The notes under the pieces: generated by a model
Seen by the model: only the letters and a program-made list of their open reading frames with translations
Database searches by the model: none
Told to the model about the DNA's origin: nothing
Position numbers and translations under genes: made by a program
In this document: one piece after another, positions 11,077 to 20,992 of the stretch
Layout of the letters: every line of letters starts with the position of its first letter
Position numbering within the stretch: position 1 is the first letter of the stretch
DNA from: Micrasema longulum
Taxonomy: Eukaryota > Arthropoda > Insecta > Trichoptera > Brachycentridae
DNA length: 64,000 nucleotides
Direction of reading: 5' to 3'
NCBI GenBank assembly: GCA_022494885.1
Contig: JAGVSM010001710.1
Location: 1-64,000, forward strand

Positions 11077-11205
11077 TTCATAGTCCTTGGACTGGCACGT
11101 AAAGTGAAAGGCTGATCACCATAACTTCACGTTATAAAAGTAATCGAGATGCGCAAGCAGTTGTTTGTTTACCAATCCAGTGTCCCATGCACTATTGATG
11201 AATAA
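11077..11205 (+). mobile_element. SINE A, 3' half
   Basis: AGTCCTTGGACTGGCAC, AAGGCTGATCACC and CCAATCCAGTGTCCCATGCA follow the order of the SINE A body. Confidence 0.5.
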
Positions 11206-11444
11206 ATAGTTAGAAAAATATCGGATATGATTTTATATGTAATTTAATATAAAATAATATGCTGAAACTTTCTGTTTCATTTTGAAATTTATTTTTCGTC
11301 ATACACATTTCATTATATCATAATGTTCATTTTTCTTCCTTATGAAAAACGTTTTTTTTTTTAATTTAGTCATACTTTTTTTTTTTACATGATATTTTCT
11401 TTGTCTCTTATATAAAAAAAGGTTTATGTAGATTTTTAATTTTC

Positions 11445-11556
11445 TCCGTGTCCAGGTGGATATAGAATACAGTTTTGTGTGTGAAATAGAACCAGATCCC
11501 TAGATTAATGATTTTGACTCTGCTGCTTAAAGATAAAAATTCTGAATAAGTAAATT
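11445..11556 (+). mobile_element. SINE A, 5' segment
   Basis: GTGTCCAGGTGGATATAG, ACAGTTTTGTGTGTGAAATA and AATTCTGAATAAG match the extension upstream of the tRNA-like head. It joins head-on to the inverted copy at 11557. Confidence 0.6.
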
Positions 11557-11700
11557 CATCATCATTCCCTTTCCGCACCTAATGGTGCATAGGGCACTGC
11601 ATTGGTCAGCCATTATCATGGTTACCAATCGCAGCGTATCTTGATCATTTTTTGTTACATAAAGGTAAGATGATCAGTCTTACGCTTCAGACAGAACAAA
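11557..11700 (-). mobile_element. SINE A, 3' half, inverted
   Basis: TTCCCTTTCCGCACCTAATG, GCGTATCTTGATCATTTTTT and CAGTCTTACGCTTCAG, ending before the tRNA-like part. Confidence 0.65.
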
Positions 11701-11895
11701 ACAGTTTTTTAAAAATATTTTTATTTAATATAAAATTATTTTATATACGAAATTGGTTTAACAGTCTTCTTAACTAGAGAAACCTGGTCTGAGGAGGATT
11801 GTACAGTGTTAACTTTTTTTTATATTCACATGTTATTCAAACATTTTTTTTTTATCTCTTAAGAATATATCCGTATACCAATATATTTTTCCATA

Positions 11896-12126
11896 CATCA
11901 TCATTCCCTTTCTGCACCTAATGGTACATAGGATACTGCATTAGTTCACCTATTGCAGCGTATCTTGATATTGTTTTGTTACATGAAGGTAACAGTCCAG
12001 GGACTATGAAATATTCTAGTGTGAAAATACTCCTTTACATAAATATTTCATATCAACAATGTCGGGGATCGAACTTGAGACATCTTGCATGGTAGGCAAA
12101 CGCGTTGACTATTACACCACGAGACA
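11896..12126 (-). mobile_element. SINE A, nearly full copy
   Basis: Runs from CATCATTCCCTTTCTGCACC to the reversed head GATTACACCACGAGAC-like end. The reversed B box is GGGATCGAACTTGAG and the reversed A-box region is ACTATTACACCACG. Confidence 0.75.
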
Positions 12127-12211
12127 AAAATTATCATATTATAATTATAATCTGTTTATTTATATATAATTTTACTATTCTATTTTTTTTTTAAATAGTT
12201 AACATGAGCAC

Positions 12212-12958
12212 TTGGAATTAAGTGTTCAGTCTTCCAGGCGAGCTGATTGGTATTGAGAGTGCAATTTTATGGATACAAAGAAATATAACTAGTCCCGCAA
12301 TTGTCACAATTCACAGCGATAGCATGTCTGGACTGCTCGCGCTCAAATCCACGAATATCATTATAATCAACATTAAAAAACTTCACTATGTTCTCAGTAC
12401 ACGAAGCAAACATGTTCAATTCTGCTGGGTTAGAGCTCATGTTGGAGAAATCGGAAATGAGAGAGCAGATTAGCCAGCCAATGCTGCTACGGTTCAAAAA
12501 GTGAGGCTGAACTTTGATGAAGTCCTAATAAGCCATGTAAGGTGGTCCCTTTCAAAGGGCAAATCAAATGAGTGGAGAAAAATAGATGAAGAAGTAACTG
12601 CCAATAAGTGGAGGAAGCAATTTTTGAGAAGCACAGACGAGGCCAAAACATTTTGGAAGCACGAAACGTCTACATATGAACTAACTCAATCTCTCTCGGG
12701 GCATGGGTGCATGAGGGAATATCTGCATCGTTTTGGGCTGCTAGGCGATAGTTGCTGTCCATGTGATGGCACCACTAACCAGACTGTAGAACATCTCTAA
12801 TATACTGTCCAATGTTCGAAAGGCTGATATGGGAGCTTGAACGCAAAGTAAACACTCGGATTACTGCGACAAATAACCAAGCTGAGCTTCTGAACTGTAA
12901 TGATACACGGAGAGAGACTGTTCAATTCATTGACGATCAAGCAGACTTAGTTATTTAA
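12212..12958 (+). pseudogene. R1/I-type LINE: RNase H plus C-terminal zinc domain
   Basis: In one plus-strand frame I read an RNase H-like core (GELIGIESAILWI, then HSDSMSGLLALKS with the conserved Asp, then FCWVRAHVGEIGNERAD) and, after a TAG at 12471-12473, LTQSLSGHGCMREYLHRFG, CCPCDG and QTVEHL. A frame change then gives FERLIWELERK and a final stop at 12956-12958. In R1, I and LOA-type LINEs RNase H follows the RT and this Cys/His domain follows RNase H. Nothing of the RT remains. The premature stop and frameshift make it a dead copy. The TTAA element begins exactly at its last codon. Confidence 0.75.
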
Positions 12959-13537
12959 CTCTTTAAGGACTGTGGTAAATAATCCCTTTGCGCGCGGTGT
13001 TGTAACATCGTGTTACCACTAGTAAAAGATGGAATATTCTAAAGTTTATACATTCGAAAAAAAAAACATAAAGACATACTTTTTAAAAAATCTTTAATCA
13101 TAATTTATGCAAAAAAACATATAATTTGGCCCTGTTATTGCAAAATAAATTAAAAATCACAAAAACGACTCTCATATTACGCGCGTGCGTCCCCCACAAC
13201 TGTCATCAACCGGCTGAAGACTAAATCTGTTTTAAACAACACCCGCCACAGAATAGCGTCTCTGTCTTCCTTGTTATGATTTTCATCTTCGTGCTCTCTC
13301 TTGTATAAGGTATCTGAATAGATGTGTTGCTGAATTAGCGGACTCACTCTTCGCGTAGCATGGATACATATTTTTCGTATTAACATTTAGCAAAGTTATA
13401 CATACTTTGCAAATCGGGTGTGAAAGTGTCCATTTTAAGATTACAGAAAATACGAATTCATTATTTAAAAAAATAAGAGTGATATATCAAATCTTGTATC
13501 CTATGTCGACTAATGTGACATCACGGCCACACAAGAG
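12959..13537 (+). mobile_element. TTAA-flanked non-autonomous transposon, copy 1
   Basis: Flanked by TTAA at 12955-12958 and 13538-13541. Ends begin CTCTT on both sides; the inner parts share CTGTG. Diagnostic inside words are CCCTTTGCGCGCGGTG, TAACATCGTGTTACCACTAG and TTACGCGCGTGCGTC. The TTAA duplication suggests mobilisation by a piggyBac-type transposase (inference), although the termini lack the usual CCC start. Other copies are at 35868-36477 and 53626-54204. Confidence 0.7.
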
Positions 13538-13541
13538 TTAA

Positions 13542-14145
13542 TGGTGTCATTTAGTTTCTTTTCTTTTTTTAGTGTCCAACTTTTACGATTGTTTTTTTTA
13601 TTATTAATGTAATATTTCTAGAGTTATTTTGTTTATGCTGATTCTGTTTTTTTACTTTTTTGTGGTATCTACGGTGAAAAATGTTAAAGTCAACTTAATA
13701 TAAAAGGTAAATATATTCGATAAAACCTTGCATATAACAAAAGCAAGGTACAAATAATTTGCAACTAAAAAAAAACATGAGCACTCTTTTTAAAGTTTTT
13801 GTTCACGTAATAAATTTATTGTATCTCAAAATATTACAATCGGTTGCTTAGATCACTAGCCCAACGCCAGGTACTAATCACGACACATTGTCATGAGTTC
13901 GGGCAAGATTTCTCATTTCACGCTCAGTATTAATTGTAGAAATCATTAATCATACAAAATAAATAATAATAACTTCGTTTACAATAACTTCTCTCTAATC
14001 CGCGAACATGGGAGGTAAAAATCAAAGCTTAGAAGCATTACTAATTATTAACTTCTTAAGGTTCGGTAAGTATGAAATTGGGCGGGTAATAAAAAATACT
14101 TTTCTGTATATTAAATAGAATCAGAAATTGGGAATGGCGTTTTCG
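13542..14145. other. Gene-free stretch
   Basis: AT-rich, with a somewhat GC-richer unique part at 13850-13960. Nothing else recognised. Confidence 0.4.
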
Positions 14146-14260
14146 ACTAGACTGCTACAAACATTTGTCTCCCACGAGGCAGCGCTTTTGACTATTACGT
14201 CTGAAGTACCGGGTTCAATTTCCAGCAAGCTCGATGTACAGTATTTATTTAACACATGCT
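14146..14260 (+). mobile_element. SINE A, degraded tRNA-like head
   Basis: TTTTCGACTAGACTGC, then CACGAGGCAGCGC and GTACCGGGTTCAATTTCC, with the B box mutated. Confidence 0.45.
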
Positions 14261-14282
14261 CTTTAGCATGTTTACGTATATT

Positions 14283-14400
14283 TGTCGGCCGCGTGGTGTA
14301 ATGGTCAGCGCATTTGCCTACCATGCAAGAGATCTCAGGTTCGATTGCCGACATGGTTAATATGAAATATTTCTTGTGTTTTGTTACACTAGAATATTAC
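14283..14400 (+). mobile_element. SINE A, tRNA-like head
   Basis: GTGGTGTAATGGTCAGCGC (A box) and GGTTCGATTGCC (B box). The anticodon loop reads CTACCAT, giving ACC (Gly). Truncated soon after the head. Confidence 0.7.
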
Positions 14401-14446
14401 ATATATAGTTAGATAATTTATATTGCGCCATTTTTGTGAAAATCAC

Positions 14447-14822
14447 CTCAAGACCGCGCATGGACGGTTGGGATTCTAGTTTCTAGTTTCCAATTGAGAT
14501 CAATTAAAAATTATAACTCATAGGAGCTAGATTAAAGCACGTCTTGCAGCTACAGAGCGCATGGACGATAAGAAATCTAGCCCCCATTTACATATTGACA
14601 AATAAATTTAGTGTATTATTAGTATTAATAAAAATAATAAAATAATAATAACATAAATAATAAAAAAGAGTAAGATTACAACTCGTCTTGCAGCTACTAA
14701 GCGCATGGTCGATTGGAATTCTAAACCGCATTTACAAAATTTAGGTATTTTATAGTTGATACATGGAAGCTTGATAACCAATCATCGTGCAGCTACAAAG
14801 CGTATGTACGAGTGGAATTCTA
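14447..14822 (+). repeat. Degenerate array with four spaced units
   Basis: A core CTTGCAGCTAC..AGCGCATGG.CGATTGGAATTCTA recurs at about 14535-14579, 14683-14723 and 14788-14822, with a partial unit at 14447-14478. Spacing is uneven (about 95-145 bp). Confidence 0.5.
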
Positions 14823-14895
14823 ACAAGATAAAATTAATGATATCAATAAATATGCATAAAATAAACGTAAACATAGAGCATAGTGGTAAATCTGT

Positions 14896-14962
14896 CAAAT
14901 GCTCACGCCAAGAAGTTCATGGTCCCTGGACTGGTACCTGAAGCTTAAGACAGATAATCTTC
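14896..14962 (+). mobile_element. SINE A, middle part
   Basis: TGGTCCCTGGACTGGTACCTGAAGC followed by a short remnant, directly head-on with the next copy. Confidence 0.5.
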
Positions 14963-15223
14963 ATCATCATTATTCCCTTTCCGCACCTAATGATACATAA
15001 GGCACTGCATTGGTGTGCTAACAGCAGCGTATTTTGATCATTTTGTAACATGAAGGTAAGATGATCAGTCTTACGCTTCAGGTACCAATTCAGGATTTAA
15101 AAATTCTAGTGTGAAAACACCGTTTTAAATCAATATTTCTTATCAACCATGTCAGGAATCGACCCCGAGACCTCTTGCATGGTAGGCAAAAGCGCTGACC
15201 GTTACACCACGAGGTCGAAATTT
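14963..15223 (-). mobile_element. SINE A, nearly full copy
   Basis: Starts ATTCCCTTTCCGCACC and ends with the reversed head GTTACACCACGAGG. Reversed B box GGAATCGACCCCG. The loop reversed as ATGGTAG gives the same Gly-type anticodon as other copies. Confidence 0.75.
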
Positions 15224-15262
15224 TACCTTTATGTTACAAAAATGATTAAGATACGGCGCAAA

Positions 15263-15655
15263 AGGGATATATGAGTTTTTTTTTCATTTCTAAAGTAATT
15301 AGGGTCTATGAAATAGTTTCTTTTTTTAAAATTGAAATTTGGAATTCCCGCAAAAACGATCATTGGATTGGCCACGCCCCTAATACGTCACGATTTATGT
15401 TAATTTTATTCTTTGCTCCAAACTTTTTAAATGTTTATGAAACGTCGCATCGTCATGGATCTTGACGTCACAATTATCAATGCCAAACATTTCGTGTTTC
15501 TCTAGTGACGTATTTTTTTATAATTTCTCGCTTAAAGTTATACATGAAAACATTTCTACACAATATCCACATTGATTATGAAAAAACAATGAATTATTTA
15601 AAATCCATTTCATATATTTTTTTATTGGTATTCGTTGTATGTGATATTTCCCTAT
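15263..15655. other. Gene-free stretch
   Basis: No clear motif. Plus-strand open stretches here (15271-15465, 15505-15735) lack family resemblance and the second runs into a SINE. Confidence 0.4.
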
Positions 15656-15659
15656 TGGT

Positions 15660-15712
15660 GTACCAAAACAGTGCTCTATGCACCATTAGGTTCGGAAAGG
15701 AAATGATGATGT
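15660..15712 (+). mobile_element. SINE A, 3' end only
   Basis: CAGTGCTCTATGCACCATTAGG then GGAAAGGAAATGATGATG, the exact 3' terminus of the family. Confidence 0.6.
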
Positions 15713-16085
15713 TTAGTATGTTTCCATGCGGATGAAGAATACAACGTTGCGTGTGAAATAGAACCAGAATCCTCGACAAGTTTTCTATATTCGATGACTA
15801 CTTTCAGGTTAAAATTCTGAAAAAGGAAATCAGGTGTAGAAAAGTCCGACTCTTAGTGAATTGTAGTGCTTGGTACATTCGACTTCCATAGTTTAAGTCC
15901 GGGGTTCGATTCCTGGGAGGGTTGGTAAAAAATATTTATTTATAAAAGGGGTTAACCCTGTAATATTTCATTGTCTTTGAAGCGTAAGACTGATCAACTT
16001 CACATTTATGTAACAAATTATCGAGATACGCTGCATTGATTGTACCAATGCAGTTCTTTATGCACCATCAGGTGTAGATATGAGT
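15713..16085 (+). mobile_element. SINE A, longest copy with 5' extension
   Basis: Carries all parts in order: 5' segment (GCGGATGAAGAATACAAC, AGAACCAGAATCCTCGAC), tRNA-like head with B box GGTTCGATTCC, body (GAAGCGTAAGACTGATCAAC) and 3' end (TATGCACCATCAGGTG). The pol III-type head lies about 130-150 bp inside the element. Confidence 0.7.
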
Positions 16086-16099
16086 TTAATATTTTTTAT

Positions 16100-16175
16100 A
16101 TTGAAATATTGCATCGTTTTTGGACTGGCCACTGAAGCGTGAGACTAAATTGTCTTGTCTTCATGTATCAAAAAA
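16100..16175 (+). mobile_element. SINE A, middle fragment
   Basis: TTTGGACTGGCCACTGAAGCG and CTTCATGTA match the body. Confidence 0.5.
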
Positions 16176-16424
16176 TTTAATTATCTAAATTGGAATACAT
16201 AAATTTGAATACACATAACCCTTGGTATCCTATGAACCAAAAAGTTAATAGATGGGCAAATTTGCTGTGCAGAGAGGTTGGGTTTTATGAGAAAGGAATA
16301 GAAAAGTGAACTTAAGGATTCCAGAAGATAATCTAAAATCTCCTAAATCTTGGGTCGTTCCTAGTTAGGCTGGAGGGCTAAAAACTGGAATAAGGGAAAC
16401 TTTAACACTTTTTCACAATAAAGT

Positions 16425-16682
16425 CGGCGCGGTGGTTAAGTCCGCTTCTTGGTCAAATGGTCAACGCGTTTGCCTACCATGCAAGAGGTCGAGAATTTAA
16501 TTCCCGACATGGTCGAGTAAAATATTTATTTCAACAGAAGGTGTTACAATATAAAATTCCATAGCCCATGTACTGGCACCTGAAGCGAAAGACTGATCTT
16601 CTTACCTTCATGTAATAAAAGTGATCAATATTTGCTTCAATTGATATTCCAATGAAGTGCTCTATGCACCTTTTTTAAAAAA
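16425..16682 (+). mobile_element. SINE A, nearly full copy
   Basis: Head with GTCAACGCGTTTGCCTACC and a damaged B box (AATTTAATTCCCG), body CTGGCACCTGAAGCGAAAGAC and end GTGCTCTATGCACC. The 5' edge GCGCGGTGGTTAAGTCC hints at a duplicated or chimeric head. Confidence 0.65.
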
Positions 16683-17054
16683 TATACCATTTAGTCCATG
16701 CAGATAAATTAATCTAAAAAATATGTTTTATTATTATTAAAAGCATCAATTAACCTTGTGGTCAAACATTAAGTAAAAAATATGTAAATGTTTTTTTCAT
16801 TTAGTAACACGTTTAACATCCTCAAAGCATTTTTAAAATTTTATTGTTATACTAAATAAATACCAATAAGAATTCTTTCATACTCATTATCTACAAACTT
16901 ATTTACACAAGTAGGTATAATATATTTTTAATAGTTTTTATATTTTTATTTATATCGATATTCATTTTACACTTTTAATATTTAATTTATTTTTTTATTA
17001 ATAACTAAAATTCCAACAAGCCACTTTCTTTGGCTTTCGGAGTATGTGTATATT
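16683..17054. other. AT-rich stretch
   Basis: Very AT-rich, nothing recognised. Confidence 0.5.
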
Positions 17055-17100
17055 AATATTATGTATCTTTTTTGGGTGATACCGTGTATGTTGGATTTGA

Positions 17101-17141
17101 TCCGACGTTTCGGCTACCATTGCAGGAGCCATCTTGAGGGA
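17101..17141 (-). ncRNA. Hammerhead ribozyme core in the left LTR arm, core mutated
   Basis: Same layout on the minus strand as the right arm, but the core reads CTCAAGA instead of CTGAAGA. The changed base is the invariant G5 of the hammerhead core, so this copy should not cleave. All other core bases, including GAAA and GTC, are kept. Confidence 0.6.
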
Positions 17142-17258
17142 AAACTGTGTGTTTTATAAAGAAATGTACGTGTTTATGTACTAGTAATTTGTACCTTGTC
17201 ACAGTCAGCAGTAGGCACATTTCTAGTTTTGTAGGAAAGAATAATTATGTTTATGTAC

Positions 17259-17475
17259 TAGTAATTTGTACTGTGTCGCAGCCGGCAGTAGGCACATATC
17301 TATTCGTTTTTGTCATATGTAGTGCTGGGAACCATGTTGAATTTAATTTAAGCCCGTCGTTATTGTTTATATTATCTGGATGTCTGTGTATTTCAATTGC
17401 CTCTTTTATTATTCGTGCACTATAATTACTAGGTTTATGTAGAATTTTTGGTTCAAAGGCGAAAAAATGTCCTGT
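17259..17475 (-). pseudogene. Penelope-type ORF, region after the GIY-YIG domain
   Basis: The minus strand reads HFFAFEPKILHKPSNYSARI, IKEAIEIHRHPDNINNNDG and LKLNSTWFPALH. The sequence REAIEI.KHP.N.N...G..L...W.P is the standard end of GIY-YIG-bearing Penelope-like proteins, where the domain nicks target DNA for priming. Only about 70 residues remain. The GIY-YIG active-site residues and the whole RT are missing. The frame is open here, so this copy is young or was truncated at insertion. Confidence 0.75.
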
Positions 17476-17592
17476 GTACATAAACATAATTATTCTTTCC
17501 TACAAAACTAGAAATGTGCCTACTGCTGACTGTGACACGGTAAAAATTACTAGTGCATAAACACATACATTTCTTTATAAAACACACAGTTT

Positions 17593-17633
17593 TCCCTGAA
17601 GATGGCTCCTGCAATGGTAGCCGAAACGTCGGA
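17593..17633 (+). ncRNA. Hammerhead ribozyme core in the right LTR arm
   Basis: The order fits a minimal type I hammerhead: stem I strand TCC (17593-17595), core CTGAAGA (17596-17602), one T, stem II GGCT/AGCC (17604-17607 with 17619-17622), core GAAA (17623-17626), C, GTC cleavage triplet (17628-17630), stem I strand GGA (17631-17633). Stem III would be two base pairs with no loop, as described for hammerheads in Penelope-like elements, which may act as dimers. The single T between CTGAAGA and stem II must bulge. Activity is untested. Confidence 0.65.
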
Positions 17634-17679
17634 TCAAATCCAACATACACGGTATCACCCAAAAAAGATACATAATATT

Positions 17680-18467
17680 GATAACAGTGACCGTGAAAAC
17701 CTTCGCACCTATGTGTATATTAGTTATTAAAATTATATTGACAACATAATACTGTATAAATAATAAATACATAATGTTTTGAAGATGAAATTTATAAGCA
17801 TTTTATTGATCAATTAAGTTTATTATTCGGTAAGATTATTTAATAAATACAAATTCTTTGTAAGGCAGTTTCTTAAAAAAACACAAAGAACAAATACAAT
17901 TTGTACGTAACTTATTTTAAGATTTAATGTTTTATTTAAGGTAACGCTTAAAAACAGTAAAAACGTTATAATGTGCGTTTTTGTACTTTCTGTTTTTTTA
18001 TAGAAAGGGTTCCGTTTGTTCTATTTATAAAAAAATGTAACGACCTTATGTAAGTTTTGTTCTTTGTATCGGAAAATTATTGGCATAATAAAATGATTGA
18101 GCAAGCCATTGATACTCATTTAATTAGGATCAAATGATGGCCATGCGATGATTGATTGATTTAGAACAACCAGCAATAATACATTTAACAAGTGATGATT
18201 GTCATTAAATCTTACCTTATTGGTTCTGTACACAATACCCACAAACATTCATAGAAGCATGTATTTATTATATTATGCGTAGGTGAATTTAATTAACGCA
18301 CTGTATATCTGCATGTTATTGTGTTATAATTTATTTATTAAATTGTGATGACTTTTATATACTCTTGCAAAATAGTTTAACTTTTCAATATTTTCACAGA
18401 TTTAATTAAAAATATTTTTTTATAAATTAAGTTCCAAAACTTAGAAAATAATTTCGGAAACATCATA
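17680..18467. other. AT-rich stretch
   Basis: No ORF, repeat or box recognised. Confidence 0.5.
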
Positions 18468-18765
18468 ATCATCTCCTTTCTGGATCCAGTGGTGTATATC
18501 GCAATGCATTGATAAACCAAAGGCAGTGTAGTTTGATCACCTGCTACACGAAGGAAAGATGGTCAGTCTTACGCTTCAGGTGCCACTAAAGGAACAATGA
18601 TTTTTTGAAGTTAAAAAAATCATTTAAAATAAATATTTCACGTTCGCCACTCGATTTTTTATTCAGGATTTTCCCCTGAGAGCAGCTATCTAGTCTAAAA
18701 CATTCGTCTCGGGTTCTGGTTCTACACGCAAACTGTATTTTTCAGCCGCTTTGACAAAAACATTT
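18468..18765 (-). mobile_element. SINE A with 5' segment, head degraded
   Basis: TCTGGATCCAGTGGTG and CAGTCTTACGCTTCAGGTGCC, then the reversed 5' segment (ATTCGTCTCGGGTTCTGG, ACACGCAAACTGTATT). The tRNA-like part is largely deleted. Confidence 0.55.
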
Positions 18766-19011
18766 TAAAAACACTACAATCAAAGTTCGCCAATCACCTT
18801 ATTGTTTTTATTGTTGTTATTTTCTTATCAAAAGCTCTTTCAAAAAGCATGTGGACATCACCAGACGCAATCAAAGAGTCTGATAAAGTAATAATCACAC
18901 TGACCTTTTTGTGGTGTATTTGGACATCACCAGACGCTTTCAAGAGTTCCTCTCACTGATAATTACTCTTGCTTTAAGCCTTGTTAATCTTGTATCCCTG
19001 AGTTTCTTAGT
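18766..19011. other. Short duplicated word before an RTE-like tail
   Basis: TGGACATCACCAGACGC occurs twice (about 18852 and 18921), 69 bp apart. Otherwise not recognised. Confidence 0.4.
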
Positions 19012-19440
19012 AGTATAGCCAAAAGAAGCGAGAAGAAACAGCTTGAGTTTAGATTCACATGAAGTATAAAAGCCACGTACATAAGCCAGGTCAACTTCCA
19101 TCAGCCACCCATTCAGTATTCTTCATAAAACTAAAGATATTTTTTTGTCCTACTCCCAAGAACTACACACAAACACCAAATTATCGCCTTTACGTCTACA
19201 AAATATTCAACGTTTCTTTGGCCATATATCGAGATAGAAATGTACGAACCTTGAAAGGACTATGCTGGGCAGCGTGCCTGGAAGAAAACCGAAGGGCGAA
19301 TCCCCCGTGAGATGGACCGATCAGGTTAGGAAGCTGTCAATTCTACTTTTATGAACGTGGAGAACTTTGCTGGAGATAGAAGGGAGTGGAAAAGTTTGAT
19401 GCATGTTTTAACGATTAAATATCACGACCCTCAGTCATAA
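19012..19440 (+). pseudogene. RTE-like LINE RT, C-terminal tail
   Basis: Across frames the plus strand gives QRFFGHIS, RNVRTLER, MLGSVPGRKPKGESP, RWTDQVRKL and finally EWKSLMHVLTIKYHDPQ. FGHI.R followed by GRR.RG..P.RW.DQV and EW is the usual end of RTE-type RTs. Several frameshifts; no polymerase core. Confidence 0.65.
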
Positions 19441-19916
19441 GGAAACCGATTGCAGAAGAAGTTATTTTAAATTTTTTTTCTAAGCCCGGTTGGAAAGGTG
19501 ATTGTGTTCGGTGCTAAAATTGCAAACAACTGTCAAAGCAAATATTACATAAATAAGTGTAAATGTCAAACCTAAATCAAACTAAATTCCACGATGTTAC
19601 CTGTAAACAGTATTACACGATGTTGGGCGTACTTCCTTTACTAGGACTAACATAAGCTTGCCCATTAACTTTCTTGTAATACGTTATATTCATACGTGCT
19701 TTAACCCCCTCTCTATGACATTCTTAAACATTGAAATATTTTTTAATTATTTTTGTTTCTACTATATATACACGCACTATGGTCTTTTTCTTATACAAAA
19801 ATACAAAGCAGTGCGTGCAGTAGTTACATGTTATTTCATGAAATACGAAACTGATTTTCACATACCTATGAATGATTTAAAAAGTAAGTACATAAACAAC
19901 ATATAATTCAAAAAAT
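19441..19916. other. Gene-free stretch
   Basis: AT-rich, nothing recognised. Confidence 0.4.
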
Positions 19917-20170
19917 ATATCTGTACTTCAGAGGCAGACGGACGAATTTGATGAAATGACATTTCGATTTTCGCATCCAGTTTATGATCATGTCTATTGA
20001 TTTTGAAGAAATGTAAGTCTTATTATGAAAGAATCATTGTATTAAGATACTGGAAATACAAATAAATGCTACAAATGATGAGCAATCAGTTAGAAAAAGT
20101 AGATTTTTTAGGCTCTTGTTGAACATTTGACGTTTGGATTTGCATCCGTCTGCCTCTGAGGTACAGATAT
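19917..20170. mobile_element. 254-bp MITE with 26-bp TIRs
   Basis: ATATCTGTACTTCAGAGGCA at 19917 is inverted at 20170 (ATATCTGTACCTCAGAGGCA), with GACGGA continuing both. TA at the boundary suggests a TA target, as in Tc1/mariner derivatives. No ORF. Confidence 0.65.
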
Positions 20171-20304
20171 TATGGAAAAATACATAAAAGAAAATTAACA
20201 ACTATGCTTTATTAAACAAAATTCTAAAAGATGTAATAAAAGTATTTAAAACAAACTTGACAAATACATGAAATTGAAAGAATCGTAACTTATGGAACAG
20301 TATA

Positions 20305-20620
20305 ATTTTTATTTTTTATTTTTTATTAATAAATTTCGTAAAAGGTACATGTTTTTAAAATAAACTATACATATCTAGTAAATGTTATAACTGTAACTCT
20401 CCAAAAAAGAGACTAACTCTTCCGCTTGGAGAGGGACTTGCAATGTTCTTGTTGTTTATAGTTTTTTATAAGGGTTTATATAATTTTAAATACGAGTGCA
20501 TGAGAAAAAAAAACATATATATATATATAAATATATAAAGAAAAAACATAAAAAATAATACCTTCATACTAATTAAAATTCGATGTAATTTAAACAGATC
20601 AAAATATAATAGTTTTTTTT
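20305..20620 (-). mobile_element. LINE family N1, 3' UTR only
   Basis: Matches 776-1080: AAGGTACATGTTTTTAAAA, CTCTCCAAAAAAGAGACTAA, CTTGGAGAGGGACTTG. The A-rich tail is at 20305-20340 (T-rich on the plus strand). Confidence 0.65.
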
Positions 20621-20992
20621 ATTAATGCAATCAAATTATAAATAAACAAAAAAGTGTGTTAATATGTGTTTGATAGGTGCATTATCATTTTACAAGCTTT
20701 TTTACGTTCTAAATTTTTTTTATTGAATTTTTCGTTTCCTTTTATTTCCATTTTTTTAAAAATATTTACAAAATAATCTTAAAGTTAAAGTTGGTGTGAA
20801 AGAGACAAAAAAAACATTCGTTCAATCAGTCAGTTATTGGCAGTGAACAGGAGTGCACGCTAGTAAAATGACCGGTTTGCTTCCTATTTTTTAATAAAAT
20901 AAATTATATTATGATAAATAATGGAAAAGGAATCATTAAAAGCATGTCTCTATGCTTTTTTTTTCGAATGTCTGAACTAAAGAATATTCTGT

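Larger units (their letters stand above)
17055..17679 (-). mobile_element. Penelope-like element, 5'-truncated, with inverted LTRs
   Basis: Two 204-bp arms (17055-17258 and 17476-17679) are inverted copies with few differences. Between them the minus strand encodes the end of a Penelope-type ORF (next entry). Penelope-like elements are known for LTR-like repeats that may be inverted next to a truncated copy, and for GIY-YIG endonuclease ORFs ending close to the LTR. The left arm also overlaps a second, diverged copy of an 88-bp block (TAGTAATTTGTAC... at 17181 and 17261). Confidence 0.75.

Noticed and set aside
14121..14354. 77-codon minus-strand reading
   Set aside because: Lies across two SINE A heads.
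14283..14360. Possible tRNA-Gly gene
   Set aside because: Same head occurs in more than ten SINE A copies; no acceptor-stem pairing or terminator.
17147..17425. 92-codon plus-strand open reading
   Set aside because: Antisense shadow of the Penelope LTR and ORF end; the minus strand has the family match.
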